In this document: one piece after another, positions 8,412 through 16,803 of the stretch | Layout of the letters: each line of letters begins with the position of its first letter | How positions within the stretch are numbered: position 1 is the first letter of the stretch | Source of the DNA: Fidelibacterota bacterium | GTDB lineage: Bacteria; Fidelibacterota; Fidelibacteria; Fidelibacterales; Fidelibacteraceae | Direction: 5' to 3' | Assembly: GCA_018400915.1 (NCBI GenBank) | Contig: JAGYLW010000005.1 | Span: 1 to 41,990 of the forward strand | DNA: 41,990 nt | The notes under the pieces: generated by a model | What the model was told of the DNA's origin: nothing | The model's database searches: none | What the model saw: only the letters and a program-made list of their open reading frames with translations | Made by a program: the position numbers and the translations under genes

Positions 8412-8879
8412 ATGATATCACAGGAAATTCAGGACGGTCGCCGGCACGAAAGCCTTACGGCGGAGCATGTAAAGATACTGTGGTCAAAGACCTACAATAC
8501 GGAGGGAAAGCCGGACTGGTCGCACCTTTTCCCCTATTATCACAAGGATATCCTTTTTCAGGATTCCATTCAGCGCATCGAAGGGATTGACGCATTCAAA
8601 AAGATGTGTTCCCGGCTCACGGACCGCTGCAGGCAGCTGAACATGGAGATCCTGTCGATCGCACAGAATGAGAATGTGATCATTTTCGACTGGATCATGA
8701 CCATGATGTTCAAAAAATTCCCGAGCACTCCCCTGTACGGCGCGAGCAGGCTTACCCTGGACGAGAACGGTCTGATCATAGAACAGCGCGACTACTACGA
8801 TCTCTGGGGGGATATCTTTAACAATATTCCCCGCTTCAACCGGATGTACCGGCGTTTTATAAAACGAAAATTCGGATAG
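8412..8879 (+). CDS. NTF2-like (SnoaL-type) small protein of unknown function
   Basis: A 155-residue soluble protein beginning MISQEIQDGRRHESLT at ATG 8412, with GGGGAG six bases upstream. The pattern of an N-terminal helix bearing LWSKTYN, WSHLFPYYHKDILFQDSIQRIEGIDAFKKM, then curved beta strands ending in LTLDENGLIIEQRDYYDLWGD resembles the cone-shaped NTF2-like fold used by SnoaL-type cyclases, ketosteroid isomerases and many accessory proteins. The YYDLWGD ending is common in the SnoaL-like group found beside SDR and amine-oxidase-like genes. Its stop codon touches the start region of the SDR gene, so the three genes are likely co-translated. Enzymatic role is unknown; no catalytic residue can be assigned with confidence. 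Confidence 0.7.
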   Translation: MISQEIQDGRRHESLTAEHVKILWSKTYNTEGKPDWSHLFPYYHKDILFQDSIQRIEGIDAFKKMCSRLTDRCRQLNMEILSIAQNENVIIFDWIMTMMFKKFPSTPLYGASRLTLDENGLIIEQRDYYDLWGDIFNNIPRFNRMYRRFIKRKFG

Positions 8880-8884
8880 TGAAC

Positions 8885-9847
8885 ATGGGCTTTGAACTAC
8901 CGGATGAACTGAAGTTCATCAGCAACAGCCGGCGTCCGCAGAAATGTGCCTCTGAAAGGCTGGACGGCCGTGTCTGCGTAATGACCGGAGCCACCTCCGG
9001 CGTGGGATATCAGGGGGCGTTGCGGCTGGCGGCAGCGGGTGCGCACATTGTCTTTATCGCCAGAGACCCCGAAAAGGCGGAAAATGTCCGCCGCAAAATA
9101 GAGGACATCAGCGGAGCGAAGGCGGAGTATTACATTGCCGACCTGGCCCGGCTTGAAGAGGTGCGGGAAGCGGCCGGGCGCATTCTGGAACATTATCCCC
9201 GCATCGATATCCTTATTCACAGCGCCGGCGTGCATTTCACGCGGCGCACCCTGACGGAGGCGGGGCACGAAACGGTGTTTTGCGTGAATCACCTCGCTCC
9301 GTTTTTTCTCACGAGGCTGCTGCTGGACCTCATGATCCACAGCGCCCCTTCCCGGATCATCCAGGTGAATTCTGAGGGTCACCGTTTTAACGGGCTGGAT
9401 ATCAGGGACCTGAACTGGGAAAAGCGAATATACCGGGGACTCGGAAGCTACGGTGCGGCAAAGACCGCACAACTGCTGACAATGTGGGAATTCGACGACA
9501 TGCTGAAAGGCAGCGGCGTCACGATCAATGCAATGCATCCCGGTGCGGTCCGCAGCAATATCGGGAACAATAACGGTCCCCTGTACCGCTTTTACCTTCA
9601 TTATATCCTCAGGCCCTTCCTGAAGGACCCTGTGATCTCCGGGAACGCCCTTCACTTTCTCAGCGCATCCGAAGAGCTGAGATCCCTGAGCGGCCGTTTT
9701 TTCAATCTCACCCATGAAGAGATCCCCGCACCGCATGCGCGTGACAGGCAACTCGGGAAACGCATCTTCCGGATCAGCGACGCACTGACCGCCGGCAGGG
9801 AGGCACCGGCTGATATTTATAAAAGGATAAGCAAATATGAAAGTTGA
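8885..9847 (+). CDS. Short-chain dehydrogenase/reductase (retinol-dehydrogenase-like SDR)
   Basis: A 320-residue NAD(P)-dependent oxidoreductase. Numbered from ATG 8885, the cofactor motif TGATSGVG is at residues 34-41, IHSAG corresponds to the NNAG stabilising motif, and the catalytic triad is Ser163 (VNSEGH), Tyr189 and Lys193 (YGAAK). MHPGAVRSNI is the usual post-catalytic PG motif. The overall pattern, including VNHLAPFFLTRLLLDLM, resembles retinol dehydrogenase/WWOX-type SDRs acting on lipophilic alcohols or ketones. A GTG at 8879 overlapping the previous stop codon is an alternative start, two residues longer. It overlaps the next gene by 11 bases. Substrate is unknown. Confidence 0.85.
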   Translation: MGFELPDELKFISNSRRPQKCASERLDGRVCVMTGATSGVGYQGALRLAAAGAHIVFIARDPEKAENVRRKIEDISGAKAEYYIADLARLEEVREAAGRILEHYPRIDILIHSAGVHFTRRTLTEAGHETVFCVNHLAPFFLTRLLLDLMIHSAPSRIIQVNSEGHRFNGLDIRDLNWEKRIYRGLGSYGAAKTAQLLTMWEFDDMLKGSGVTINAMHPGAVRSNIGNNNGPLYRFYLHYILRPFLKDPVISGNALHFLSASEELRSLSGRFFNLTHEEIPAPHARDRQLGKRIFRISDALTAGREAPADIYKRISKYES

Positions 9848-11438
9848 CGCGATTGTTGTCGGCGGAGGTATGGCCGGCCTGACATCGGCGGCGTATCTCG
9901 CCCGGGCCGGAAGGTCTGTGATCCTCTTCGAAAAAGAAGCAAAAACCGGAGGCCTGGTCAACAGCTTTGAAAAAAACGGCTATGTCTTTGACGGCGGCAT
10001 CCGTGCCATTGAAAACTCCGGCATTATTCTTCCCATGCTCCGGCAGCTGGGGATTGATGTCGATCTTATTGAAAGCAACGTTTCCGTCGGAATGGAAAAG
10101 GAAGTGATCACGCTCAGGGACAAAGGGAGTCTCCGCGAATATGAAGATTTCCTGAAAAGGCATTTCCGCGAAAATCAGAAGGATATCACGGACATCATCC
10201 GGGAGATCCGAAAGATCATGGGATATATGGACGTCCTGTACGGTATCGACAATCCCGCTTTCCTGGACCTGAAGCACGATCCGGGCTATGTAATGAAGAC
10301 CCTCCTCCCCTGGCTTGTGAAATACCTCTTTACCGTCGGGAAGATCATGCGGCTTGACATGCCCGTGGAAACGTACATCAAAAAATTCACGTGCGATCGC
10401 AAACTGATCGACATCATCGCCCAGCACTTCTTTCAGAAGACCCCCGCTTTCTTTGCCCTGAGTTATTTTTCCCTGTACCTGGATTATCGGTACCCCCGCG
10501 GTGGAACGGGAAAACTGTCGGAAAGCTTGGAGGCATACTGCCGGTCCCGGGGAGTGAATATCATGACCGGCACCCGGATCACGGCCCTGGATCCCGAAGG
10601 CCGCAGCGTGACAGATCACCGGGGCAATGCTTATACTTACGGGGATCTGGTCTGGGCGGCCAATCTGAAAGACCTTTATGACAATATTCCTGAAGAAAGG
10701 ATCGGAAAAAAGAAAATACGGAATGCGGTGCGGGGAAAACGGCGTGAGATCCGGGGCTTGCGCGGGGGCGATTCGGTCTTTACGCTGTACCTTTGCGTCA
10801 ACCGTGATAAAAAGTACTTCTCGGATATCTGCAGCGGACATTTTTTCTACACGCCGCACAAGGACGGCCTTTCGACGGTGGATGTCTCGGATGTCGGCAA
10901 ATACCTGAACGATCCCGGATCCTTTGAGGAACCCCGGGCAAGGCAAATGATCAGGGCATATCTCGATGAATATTTCCGGCTGAACACCTTCGAGATATCA
11001 TTTCCCGTCCTCAGGGACGATTCGCTTGCTCCGGAGGGCAAAACGGGCATTATCGTCAGCACGCTTTTTGATCACCGCCTGACAGAACGTATTGCGGAAG
11101 CGGGCTGGTACCAGGCATTCAAGGCCCATGCGGAGGATGCGATCATTTCCGTGCTTGAGAACAGTATTTTTCCCGGCCTGTCCGCAGATATTGAGGACCG
11201 CTTTTCCTCCACGCCGCTGAGCATTGAAGCACGCACTGCGAACATGCACGGCGCGATCACCGGATGGGCGTTCACCAACCCCCGGATTCCCGTGACGCAC
11301 AAACTGACCAGGATGTTCAGTTCAACGGAGACGCCCCTGCCTCACATTCATCAGGCCGGGCAATGGTCCTACAGCCCCGCCGGACTCCCCATCTCGGTGC
11401 TCACCGGAAAACTGGCGGCGGATAAGATTTTGAAGTGA
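9837..11438 (+). CDS. FAD-dependent oxidoreductase of the phytoene desaturase/carotenoid isomerase (CrtI-like) family
   Basis: A 533-residue flavoenzyme. The dinucleotide-binding motif VGGGMAGLTSAAYLARAG (residues 8-25) and the following acidic EKEAKTGG match the amine-oxidase/CrtI superfamily. The middle holds the substrate-domain segment YRYPRGGTGKLSESLEAY, typical of phytoene desaturases and retinol saturases, where a second strand (VNIMTGTRITALD) contributes to FAD binding. The C-terminus (HIHQAGQWSYSPAGLPISVLTGKLAAD) is the usual FAD-contacting tail. The ribosome site AAAGGAT lies inside the SDR gene. With an SDR and an NTF2-like protein it probably acts on a lipid, isoprenoid or polyketide-like substrate; no phytoene synthase or prenyltransferase is nearby, so carotenoid synthesis is not supported. 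Confidence 0.8.
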   Translation: MKVDAIVVGGGMAGLTSAAYLARAGRSVILFEKEAKTGGLVNSFEKNGYVFDGGIRAIENSGIILPMLRQLGIDVDLIESNVSVGMEKEVITLRDKGSLREYEDFLKRHFRENQKDITDIIREIRKIMGYMDVLYGIDNPAFLDLKHDPGYVMKTLLPWLVKYLFTVGKIMRLDMPVETYIKKFTCDRKLIDIIAQHFFQKTPAFFALSYFSLYLDYRYPRGGTGKLSESLEAYCRSRGVNIMTGTRITALDPEGRSVTDHRGNAYTYGDLVWAANLKDLYDNIPEERIGKKKIRNAVRGKRREIRGLRGGDSVFTLYLCVNRDKKYFSDICSGHFFYTPHKDGLSTVDVSDVGKYLNDPGSFEEPRARQMIRAYLDEYFRLNTFEISFPVLRDDSLAPEGKTGIIVSTLFDHRLTERIAEAGWYQAFKAHAEDAIISVLENSIFPGLSADIEDRFSSTPLSIEARTANMHGAITGWAFTNPRIPVTHKLTRMFSSTETPLPHIHQAGQWSYSPAGLPISVLTGKLAADKILK

Positions 11439-11445
11439 ACGGCGG

Positions 11446-12540
11446 TCACGCTGCGTTCCCGGCCTCTTTCTCAATAAACGGCTCGATATCGTAGTTGCCG
11501 GTAAGCTTTGCGCCCACCCAGACCAGAATGCACAGTATCACGATCCCCGTAATGCCCAGGGGAGCGATCAGCGTCTCCTTCCCCATGTACCCCGTCAGCA
11601 GGATGATCGAAGGTACCATGCCGTTAAACCATCCGTGTCCCGCCGAGGTCAGGATCACGGAATTTCCGCGGATATACATGTAGTTGAAAAGCGTGCCGAT
11701 AAGTATACATACCAAAACAAAAAGAAAAATACCGGCAATATTGTAATATCCGTAATTGTAACCCATAAGAATGACGGGGGCATGCCAGAGACCCCATACC
11801 GCTCCGGTGATAATATTCGCTTTCCAGAAGCCCAGGGGAAGCAGGTGCTGTAGCAGATAGGAACGCCAGCCGTATTCCTCACCGAACATCATGATGATCG
11901 GAAAGGTAAGGTTGGCAATGACGCCGACAATGAGGAACTGAAAGACCCAGAATAAAAAGGGAGAAACGGGCTTCCCCACCAGGGCCAGGCTCTCCATCCC
12001 CATTTCCTTCAGCTGCCAGTCGGGCGCCTGTCCGGAGATCAGGGTATTGGCCAGGATGCTCAGGAACGTGAACACCACGATAAATCCCAGCGTCCAGAAA
12101 TAATTCGAGGCCTTCCCGAAACGGAAGCCGCTGTTGCGGAAACCGTCCCTGAAGATCAGGCGGAGAATGACCGCGATCAGGGCGGGAAAGATCATCATGG
12201 CACCGAACGCCTGTATCGGAAGATGTTTTTGAGAAACGAAAACAGCCACTTTCTCCTCAAGGGTATTCAGCTCCGTCACGCCGCCCACCCCGGGGACCGT
12301 CGAAGGAAGATCCTCCTCACTGATCTCCGGATGCGTCTCAAGATACCTGGCAACGGCCTGAGGATCCTTCTGCGAAATATCGGTATAGAGCTTGATCGCC
12401 GGCTTTTCGGGATCCAGTTTTTTTCCCTGGACATAGACAAAACCGCAGAGCAGGAAGGAGATCAGGTACGTCAGACCGATGAACCAGAACACCCGTTTCC
12501 AGGAAACGGAATTTCTTACGAGTAGCTTTTTCTTTTTCAT
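11446..12540 (-). CDS. CPBP-family intramembrane metalloprotease (CAAX/Abi type), large form
   Basis: A 364-residue polytopic membrane protein. The N-terminus has one hydrophobic helix (residues about 17-36) followed by a soluble charged segment (residues 40-105, with a THPEISEEDLPS region), then several membrane helices. All CPBP motifs are present: EEYGWR (Glu221, Glu222, Arg226), WGLWH ending in His253, and a third His302 in SAGHGWFNG. Family members are related to Rce1 prenyl-protein proteases and to bacteriocin self-immunity or PrsW/sporulation-type proteases. Target is unknown. The gene converges on the flavoenzyme with a 7-base spacer and starts after AAAGGAAAAG. Confidence 0.85.
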   Translation of the reverse strand: MKKKKLLVRNSVSWKRVFWFIGLTYLISFLLCGFVYVQGKKLDPEKPAIKLYTDISQKDPQAVARYLETHPEISEEDLPSTVPGVGGVTELNTLEEKVAVFVSQKHLPIQAFGAMMIFPALIAVILRLIFRDGFRNSGFRFGKASNYFWTLGFIVVFTFLSILANTLISGQAPDWQLKEMGMESLALVGKPVSPFLFWVFQFLIVGVIANLTFPIIMMFGEEYGWRSYLLQHLLPLGFWKANIITGAVWGLWHAPVILMGYNYGYYNIAGIFLFVLVCILIGTLFNYMYIRGNSVILTSAGHGWFNGMVPSIILLTGYMGKETLIAPLGITGIVILCILVWVGAKLTGNYDIEPFIEKEAGNAA

Positions 12541-12640
12541 CTCTTTTCCTTTACGGTCATTCGTTGATCATGTGGAAAATCCTTTTTCCCGGCTGCAGCG
12601 CCTGCCGGGGCATTGAGCGGTATGCATCATGCCGTTCATT

Positions 12641-14020
12641 TTACATGTCTTTCGGGCCGGGCCTTTTTCTCATGCGCGAAAAATAATCCCCGGCCAGTCT
12701 CACAACGATCGGTGAAAGCACAAGGAGGGCAATGAGGTTCGGTATTGCCATCAGCGCATTCATGATGTCGCTGAAGCTGATCACGAGGTCCAGTTTTATT
12801 ACCGCCCCCAGGACGAGAAATCCGAGATAGACCCAGCGGTAAGGGGTCACCGCTTTTTTTCCAAAAAGGTAATCCGAAGCGCGGTCCCCGTAATACGACC
12901 AGGATATTGCCGTGGAAAACGCAAAGAAAATGATCCCGAGAGCGACGATCTTCCCTCCGAGAAGGCTGCCGAGTCCCGCTTCAAAGGCCCGGGCCGTCAG
13001 TTCCCCCTTGATGGAACAGGTCTCATAGACGCCCGTGACAATGATGATCAGGCCGGTGATACTGCAGACCAGGATGGTGTCGATAAAGGGACCCAGCATG
13101 GCAACAAGGCCTTCTCGCACCGGCTCCTTCGTTCTGGCGGCACCGTGCGCAATGGCCGCCGAGCCCAACCCCGCCTCATTGGAAAAAAGTCCCCGTGCGA
13201 CACCGCTCCGGATGACCGTACCCAGCAATCCGCCCGCCATGGCCTCGGGCGTATGGAAAGCATAATAGAAAATGCTCTGAAATGCCGCCGGTATCGCGGC
13301 ATAGTTCTTAAAGAGAATGATGAGCCCCGCTCCCACGTAGAACACGAACATGACCGGAACGATCCGGGAAGCGACCCTGCCGATGCTTTTGATCCCTCCG
13401 AGTATCACCGCTCCCACCAGTACGGAGACGATGATCCCGGTGATCAGGTTAAAGAGGAAGCCCGGCTGTTCATGGCCCTGGATGAGGAAACTCAGGCTGA
13501 CGGCCATGTTGTTGATCTGGAACATGTTCCCGATGCCGAAACTGGCCAGCATCGTAAACAGGGCGAATAATATCGCCAGCCATTTGAAATGCTTTCCCAT
13601 GCCCTGTTCGATAAAATGCATGGGGCCACCGTGCGCCTCGCCTTGCTCGTCCACACGGCGGAATTTCACGGCAAGCGTGCAGGAGGTAAACTTGACGGCC
13701 ATGCCGAAGAACGCGGTGACCCACATCCAGAACAGGGCGCCGGGACCGCCCATGAGAATGGCGGCGGCAACACCCACGATATTTCCGGTGCCGATCGTCG
13801 CGGACAGGGCCGCCGTCAGGGCCTGGAAATGTGTGATCTCCCCGGGATCGCGGTCACGGTCGTATTTTCCGGAAAGAATTTTGAACCCGTGACCGAAACC
13901 GCGGACCTGCATGAATTTGTTGCGGATCGTCAAAAAGAGTCCCGTACCCACCAGGAGCACCATCAGTACCGGCCCCCACACAAAGTCCTGGATCGATGAA
14001 AGCATCTCGGCAAATTGCAT
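12641..14020 (-). CDS. Sodium:alanine/glycine symporter, AGCS (AlsT/DagA) family
   Basis: A 459-residue transporter with about 10-11 transmembrane segments. Characteristic AGCS segments are ALTAALSATIGTGNIVGVAA (substrate/Na+ site region of TM1), GGPGALFWMWVTAFFGMA, GGPMHFIEQGMG, GLFSNEAGLGSAAIAHGAA and FFAFSTAISWSYYGDRA. Members import small neutral amino acids such as alanine or glycine with sodium. The length is typical. It stands alone on the minus strand, diverging from the small TTG-start gene across a 183-base AT-rich spacer. Confidence 0.93.
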   Translation of the reverse strand: MQFAEMLSSIQDFVWGPVLMVLLVGTGLFLTIRNKFMQVRGFGHGFKILSGKYDRDRDPGEITHFQALTAALSATIGTGNIVGVAAAILMGGPGALFWMWVTAFFGMAVKFTSCTLAVKFRRVDEQGEAHGGPMHFIEQGMGKHFKWLAILFALFTMLASFGIGNMFQINNMAVSLSFLIQGHEQPGFLFNLITGIIVSVLVGAVILGGIKSIGRVASRIVPVMFVFYVGAGLIILFKNYAAIPAAFQSIFYYAFHTPEAMAGGLLGTVIRSGVARGLFSNEAGLGSAAIAHGAARTKEPVREGLVAMLGPFIDTILVCSITGLIIIVTGVYETCSIKGELTARAFEAGLGSLLGGKIVALGIIFFAFSTAISWSYYGDRASDYLFGKKAVTPYRWVYLGFLVLGAVIKLDLVISFSDIMNALMAIPNLIALLVLSPIVVRLAGDYFSRMRKRPGPKDM

Positions 14021-14150
14021 GTCTCTCCCTTTGTTAACTCACTGACTTTCTTAAACGGTTATGCTGACAATATTTTAAGGAATATACATTTTTCATCAAC
14101 CGAATTAAAATACTTTTTTACAAAACCTGCCCTGCCACAAGTTCAACTTA

Positions 14151-14179
14151 TTGTTTGCCATTCGGCAATTTAATATGTA
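14151..14179 (+). promoter_or_regulatory. Possible promoter for the small gene and gltS-like gene
   Basis: TTGTTT (14151-14156), a 17-base spacer, then TATGTA (14174-14179). The -10 is a weak match. The implied start near 14187 would exclude the ATG at 14186 and fits use of the TTG at 14204. Confidence 0.3.
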
Positions 14180-14203
14180 CTTTTTATGAAGAAAGGAGTG
14201 CTT

Positions 14204-14455
14204 TTGAAAGAGGAAAAAAAACAGACGGCTACGCCCGGCTGGGGACACAAGATCATCCGCATTGTCAACGACGAAAAGTTCCTGAACAATGCGCTTTCCG
14301 TGAAGGCAAAAAAAAATATCAATCATATTAACCTTGACGACCTTCAGTATGAGTATGAAATGCTCAATGTCGAAGGCTGGCGATATCAAATGGGGTTCGC
14401 GCTGGATGACGATTCTTTTTACCTGTTTTACAAAAAACCGATAAATTCAACCTAA
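14204..14455 (+). CDS. Small uncharacterised protein upstream of the GltS-like symporter
   Basis: An 83-residue soluble, lysine-rich protein. I start it at TTG 14204, because AAAGGAG lies just upstream and the in-frame ATG at 14186 has no ribosome site. The C-terminal half (LDDLQYEYEMLNVEGWRYQM, then DSFYLFYKKP) recalls the small DUF4177-type domain, in which a helix ending in EGWELV is followed by a strand ending in FKR/YKKP; this is a weak resemblance only. No signal peptide or membrane helix. It lies 30 bases ahead of the symporter on the same strand and may be co-transcribed with it. Function unknown. Confidence 0.6.
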   Translation: MKEEKKQTATPGWGHKIIRIVNDEKFLNNALSVKAKKNINHINLDDLQYEYEMLNVEGWRYQMGFALDDDSFYLFYKKPINST

Positions 14456-14485
14456 TCACAGCTTTTTTTTATTCAGGGAGGGAAC

Positions 14486-15922
14486 ATGCATTTTCAATGG
14501 GATATTTTCATTAACATGGGAATTATTTCCCTGGCTTTATTGCTTGCCACCTTTATACGCTCCAAAGTAACGTTCTTTCAGAAATTCCTCATCCCCAACG
14601 CCCTCACGGCGGGATTTCTCCTGCTTCCCCTCTACAACTATGTTTTCCCGATGATCGGATTTGAGACTTCCTCCCTGAAGGACCTGGCATATCACTTCCT
14701 GGGCATGTCCTTCGTAGTGCTTACGCTCAGGAACCGGGCACCCAAATCCAAAGAAAATGACGGTGCCGGCCCCATGGCGATCGCAATCCTGTTCCAGTAC
14801 GCCATTCAGCTGGTGCTGGGACTGCTGCTGACACTGGCCATTATCTATACGATCCGCCCCGGACTTTTCCACAGTTTCGGGGTGTTCATGCCGCTCGGCT
14901 TTGTACTCGGGCCGGGGCAGGCGCTTTCCATCGGCGAATCCTGGGGCAGCATGATGTCCATTGAGGGACTCGGTTCCGTCGGCCTCACCTTTGCGGCGAT
15001 CGGCTTCATTCTCTGCTGTTTCGGGGGCATTTACCTGATCAACTTCGCTTTGCGCAATCACTGGATCACCAAAGCCGAACTTGAATACATGGGAGAAGCC
15101 GGGACCCGGCGGGGGATCTTTTCCAACACAAAGAAGAAACTGCCGGTCGGTTCCTACCTGACAACGGAGACCGAGGCCATCGACACCATGACCCTGCACA
15201 CCGCCCTCGTCATTTTCACCTACTTTTTGTCCTACCTGGTGCTCCAGGGAATCACCCAGCTTCTTACCCTGGCGGGAGACGCCGGGTTCCGCCTCGCCGA
15301 AAGCCTCTGGGGGATCAATTTTATCTTCGCCGCCTTTACCGGCATGCTGGTACGCAAATTCCTGGTGGCCGTAAATGCGAATCATGTGATTGACAACATG
15401 AGCATGAACCGCGTATCCGGCCTCCTGGTGGACATCATGGTCACCTCCGCCATCGCCGCCATTTCCATTGCGGTGGTGATGGACTACTGGCTTCCCATTC
15501 TGGTCGTCAGTGTCGTCGGCGGCATCATCTCCACCTGGGCGGTTATATTCATCGGTTCCCGCATGTTCAAAACCCACCGCTTTTTCCGCACACTGATGAT
15601 CTTCGGCGTGTCCACCGGCACATTGTCAACGGCCCTGGCCCTGCTCCGGGTCGTGGACCCGGACTTCAAGACCACCGTTGTCGAGGACTACACCTACGGT
15701 GCGGGAATTGTCTTTGTCCTGGCCATTCCCCTCATTCTGCTGATGACCTGGCCGGTCAGGACCTTTTTAACAGGAAACTGGCTGTATTTCTGGATGTTCT
15801 TCGGCCTGTGCCTGCTGTATCTTGTCGGCTGCGCCATTTACTATATCTTTAAGTCCGACCGGCACGCTTTCAGGAACAAACGGCAGATCTGGCTGAAGAA
15901 AAAAGACGGCGTGAGCAAGTAA
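14486..15922 (+). CDS. GltS-like sodium/carboxylate (glutamate) symporter family protein
   Basis: A 478-residue membrane protein with about 12 hydrophobic segments, preceded by a strong GGGAGG ribosome site. It shows the two-fold inverted-repeat layout of the ESS/GltS family: a first re-entrant loop region with GFVLGPGQALSIGESWG (about residues 138-154) and a second with GVSTGTLSTALALLRVVDPD (about residues 373-392), matching the glycine/serine-rich loops that bind substrate and sodium in GltS. It is longer and more divergent than E. coli GltS (401 residues), with an extra hydrophobic C-terminus. Glutamate is the family's best known substrate, but specificity here is inference. Confidence 0.75.
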   Translation: MHFQWDIFINMGIISLALLLATFIRSKVTFFQKFLIPNALTAGFLLLPLYNYVFPMIGFETSSLKDLAYHFLGMSFVVLTLRNRAPKSKENDGAGPMAIAILFQYAIQLVLGLLLTLAIIYTIRPGLFHSFGVFMPLGFVLGPGQALSIGESWGSMMSIEGLGSVGLTFAAIGFILCCFGGIYLINFALRNHWITKAELEYMGEAGTRRGIFSNTKKKLPVGSYLTTETEAIDTMTLHTALVIFTYFLSYLVLQGITQLLTLAGDAGFRLAESLWGINFIFAAFTGMLVRKFLVAVNANHVIDNMSMNRVSGLLVDIMVTSAIAAISIAVVMDYWLPILVVSVVGGIISTWAVIFIGSRMFKTHRFFRTLMIFGVSTGTLSTALALLRVVDPDFKTTVVEDYTYGAGIVFVLAIPLILLMTWPVRTFLTGNWLYFWMFFGLCLLYLVGCAIYYIFKSDRHAFRNKRQIWLKKKDGVSK

Positions 15923-16010
15923 GGTGTAAGATTCACGGTACCGGACACAGGCGCCGGAATCCGGAAAGAGGATACATCGTTCAGAGAAAACATTCACTGC
16001 GGCCGGCGGC

Positions 16011-16029
16011 CCTGAGCATGCGGCTCAGG
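16011..16029. terminator. Hairpin in the convergent gltS-like/rsmA spacer
   Basis: A perfect 7-bp inverted repeat CCTGAGC/GCTCAGG with a 5-base loop, in the 146-base spacer between converging genes. There is no T-run on either side, so termination is only a guess from position. The rest of the spacer shows nothing recognisable. Confidence 0.3.
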
Positions 16030-16068
16030 CTTGGAAAGTACCCCGCATTTTCCCGTCAGGCTTCCGGT

Positions 16069-16803
16069 TCAAAGAAGCCTGAGATAGGTTTCGGGAGGAA
16101 TGGAGTCCGCACGCTCTTCCCAGGGAAAGTCCGTTTGTGATCCCGGATAATATGCTGCCAGGCTGTTCCGGAGCCGCTTCCGGCGCTGTGTGAAGGCCGT
16201 CCTTACGATATTCACGAACCGTTCATCGTCAATGTCACACTCCCTGAAACGCAGGTGTACACAGGCGGACATGACATGCGGCGGCGGAGAAAAGACCTCA
16301 GGAGGGACATTGAAAAGAGGATCGATCCGGCAGTACACCTGGGTCAGCACGGAGACAACCCCGTAGGACGGCGTGCCGGGCGGGGCGTACATTTTTTCCG
16401 CAAACTCTTTTTGCACCGTCAGGAACGCTTCTTTCATTTTTTTCCGGTATTCAAATATTCTGAACATCAGCGGCCGGGAGATGTTGTAGGGGATATTTCC
16501 CACCAGTTTGTCGCAGGGCAGCCAGGGGCTCCAGTCAAGCGACAGCGCATTGCCTTCAATACAGCGGAAATCCGGAAAGGCCTTTGCCTTTTCCCTCCAG
16601 GCGGAAGCAAAGCGCGTATCCAGTTCCAGGGCCGTTAAACGGCAGCCGCTTTCGAGCAGGGGACGGGTTAATGCACCCTTCCCCGGTCCGATCTCTACGA
16701 CGGTATCCTTTTTCAGGGGTGCAATATGCCGGATGATCTTGTCGATCATGTTCCTGTCGGTCAGGAAATGCTGGCCGAGGGATCTTTTGGCAGCGTCGCT
16801 CAC
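16069..16803 (-). CDS. rsmA: 16S rRNA (adenine-N6,N6)-dimethyltransferase
   Basis: A 244-residue SAM-dependent methyltransferase that dimethylates two adjacent adenosines in helix 45 of 16S rRNA late in 30S assembly. The N-terminal KRSLGQHFLTD, the SAM motif VVEIGPGKGALT (residues 35-46) and the catalytic NIPYNIS (residues 103-109) are all intact. At 244 residues it is slightly shorter than the usual 255-275; the C-terminal helical domain (FTQRRKRLRNSL) is present but compact. The start overlaps the tatD stop by 4 bases (ATGA). Last gene of adk-metG-tatD-rsmA. Confidence 0.94.
   Translation of the reverse strand: MSDAAKRSLGQHFLTDRNMIDKIIRHIAPLKKDTVVEIGPGKGALTRPLLESGCRLTALELDTRFASAWREKAKAFPDFRCIEGNALSLDWSPWLPCDKLVGNIPYNISRPLMFRIFEYRKKMKEAFLTVQKEFAEKMYAPPGTPSYGVVSVLTQVYCRIDPLFNVPPEVFSPPPHVMSACVHLRFRECDIDDERFVNIVRTAFTQRRKRLRNSLAAYYPGSQTDFPWEERADSIPPETYLRLL

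Noticed and set aside
9774-10946. 390-codon minus-strand frame opposite the CrtI-like gene
   Set aside because: Antisense shadow; the plus strand carries an intact FAD-binding protein in a coupled operon.
14537-15577. 346-codon minus-strand frame opposite the GltS-like gene
   Set aside because: Its composition (runs of Asp, Gly, His, Gln) is that expected opposite hydrophobic membrane helices, not of a real protein.
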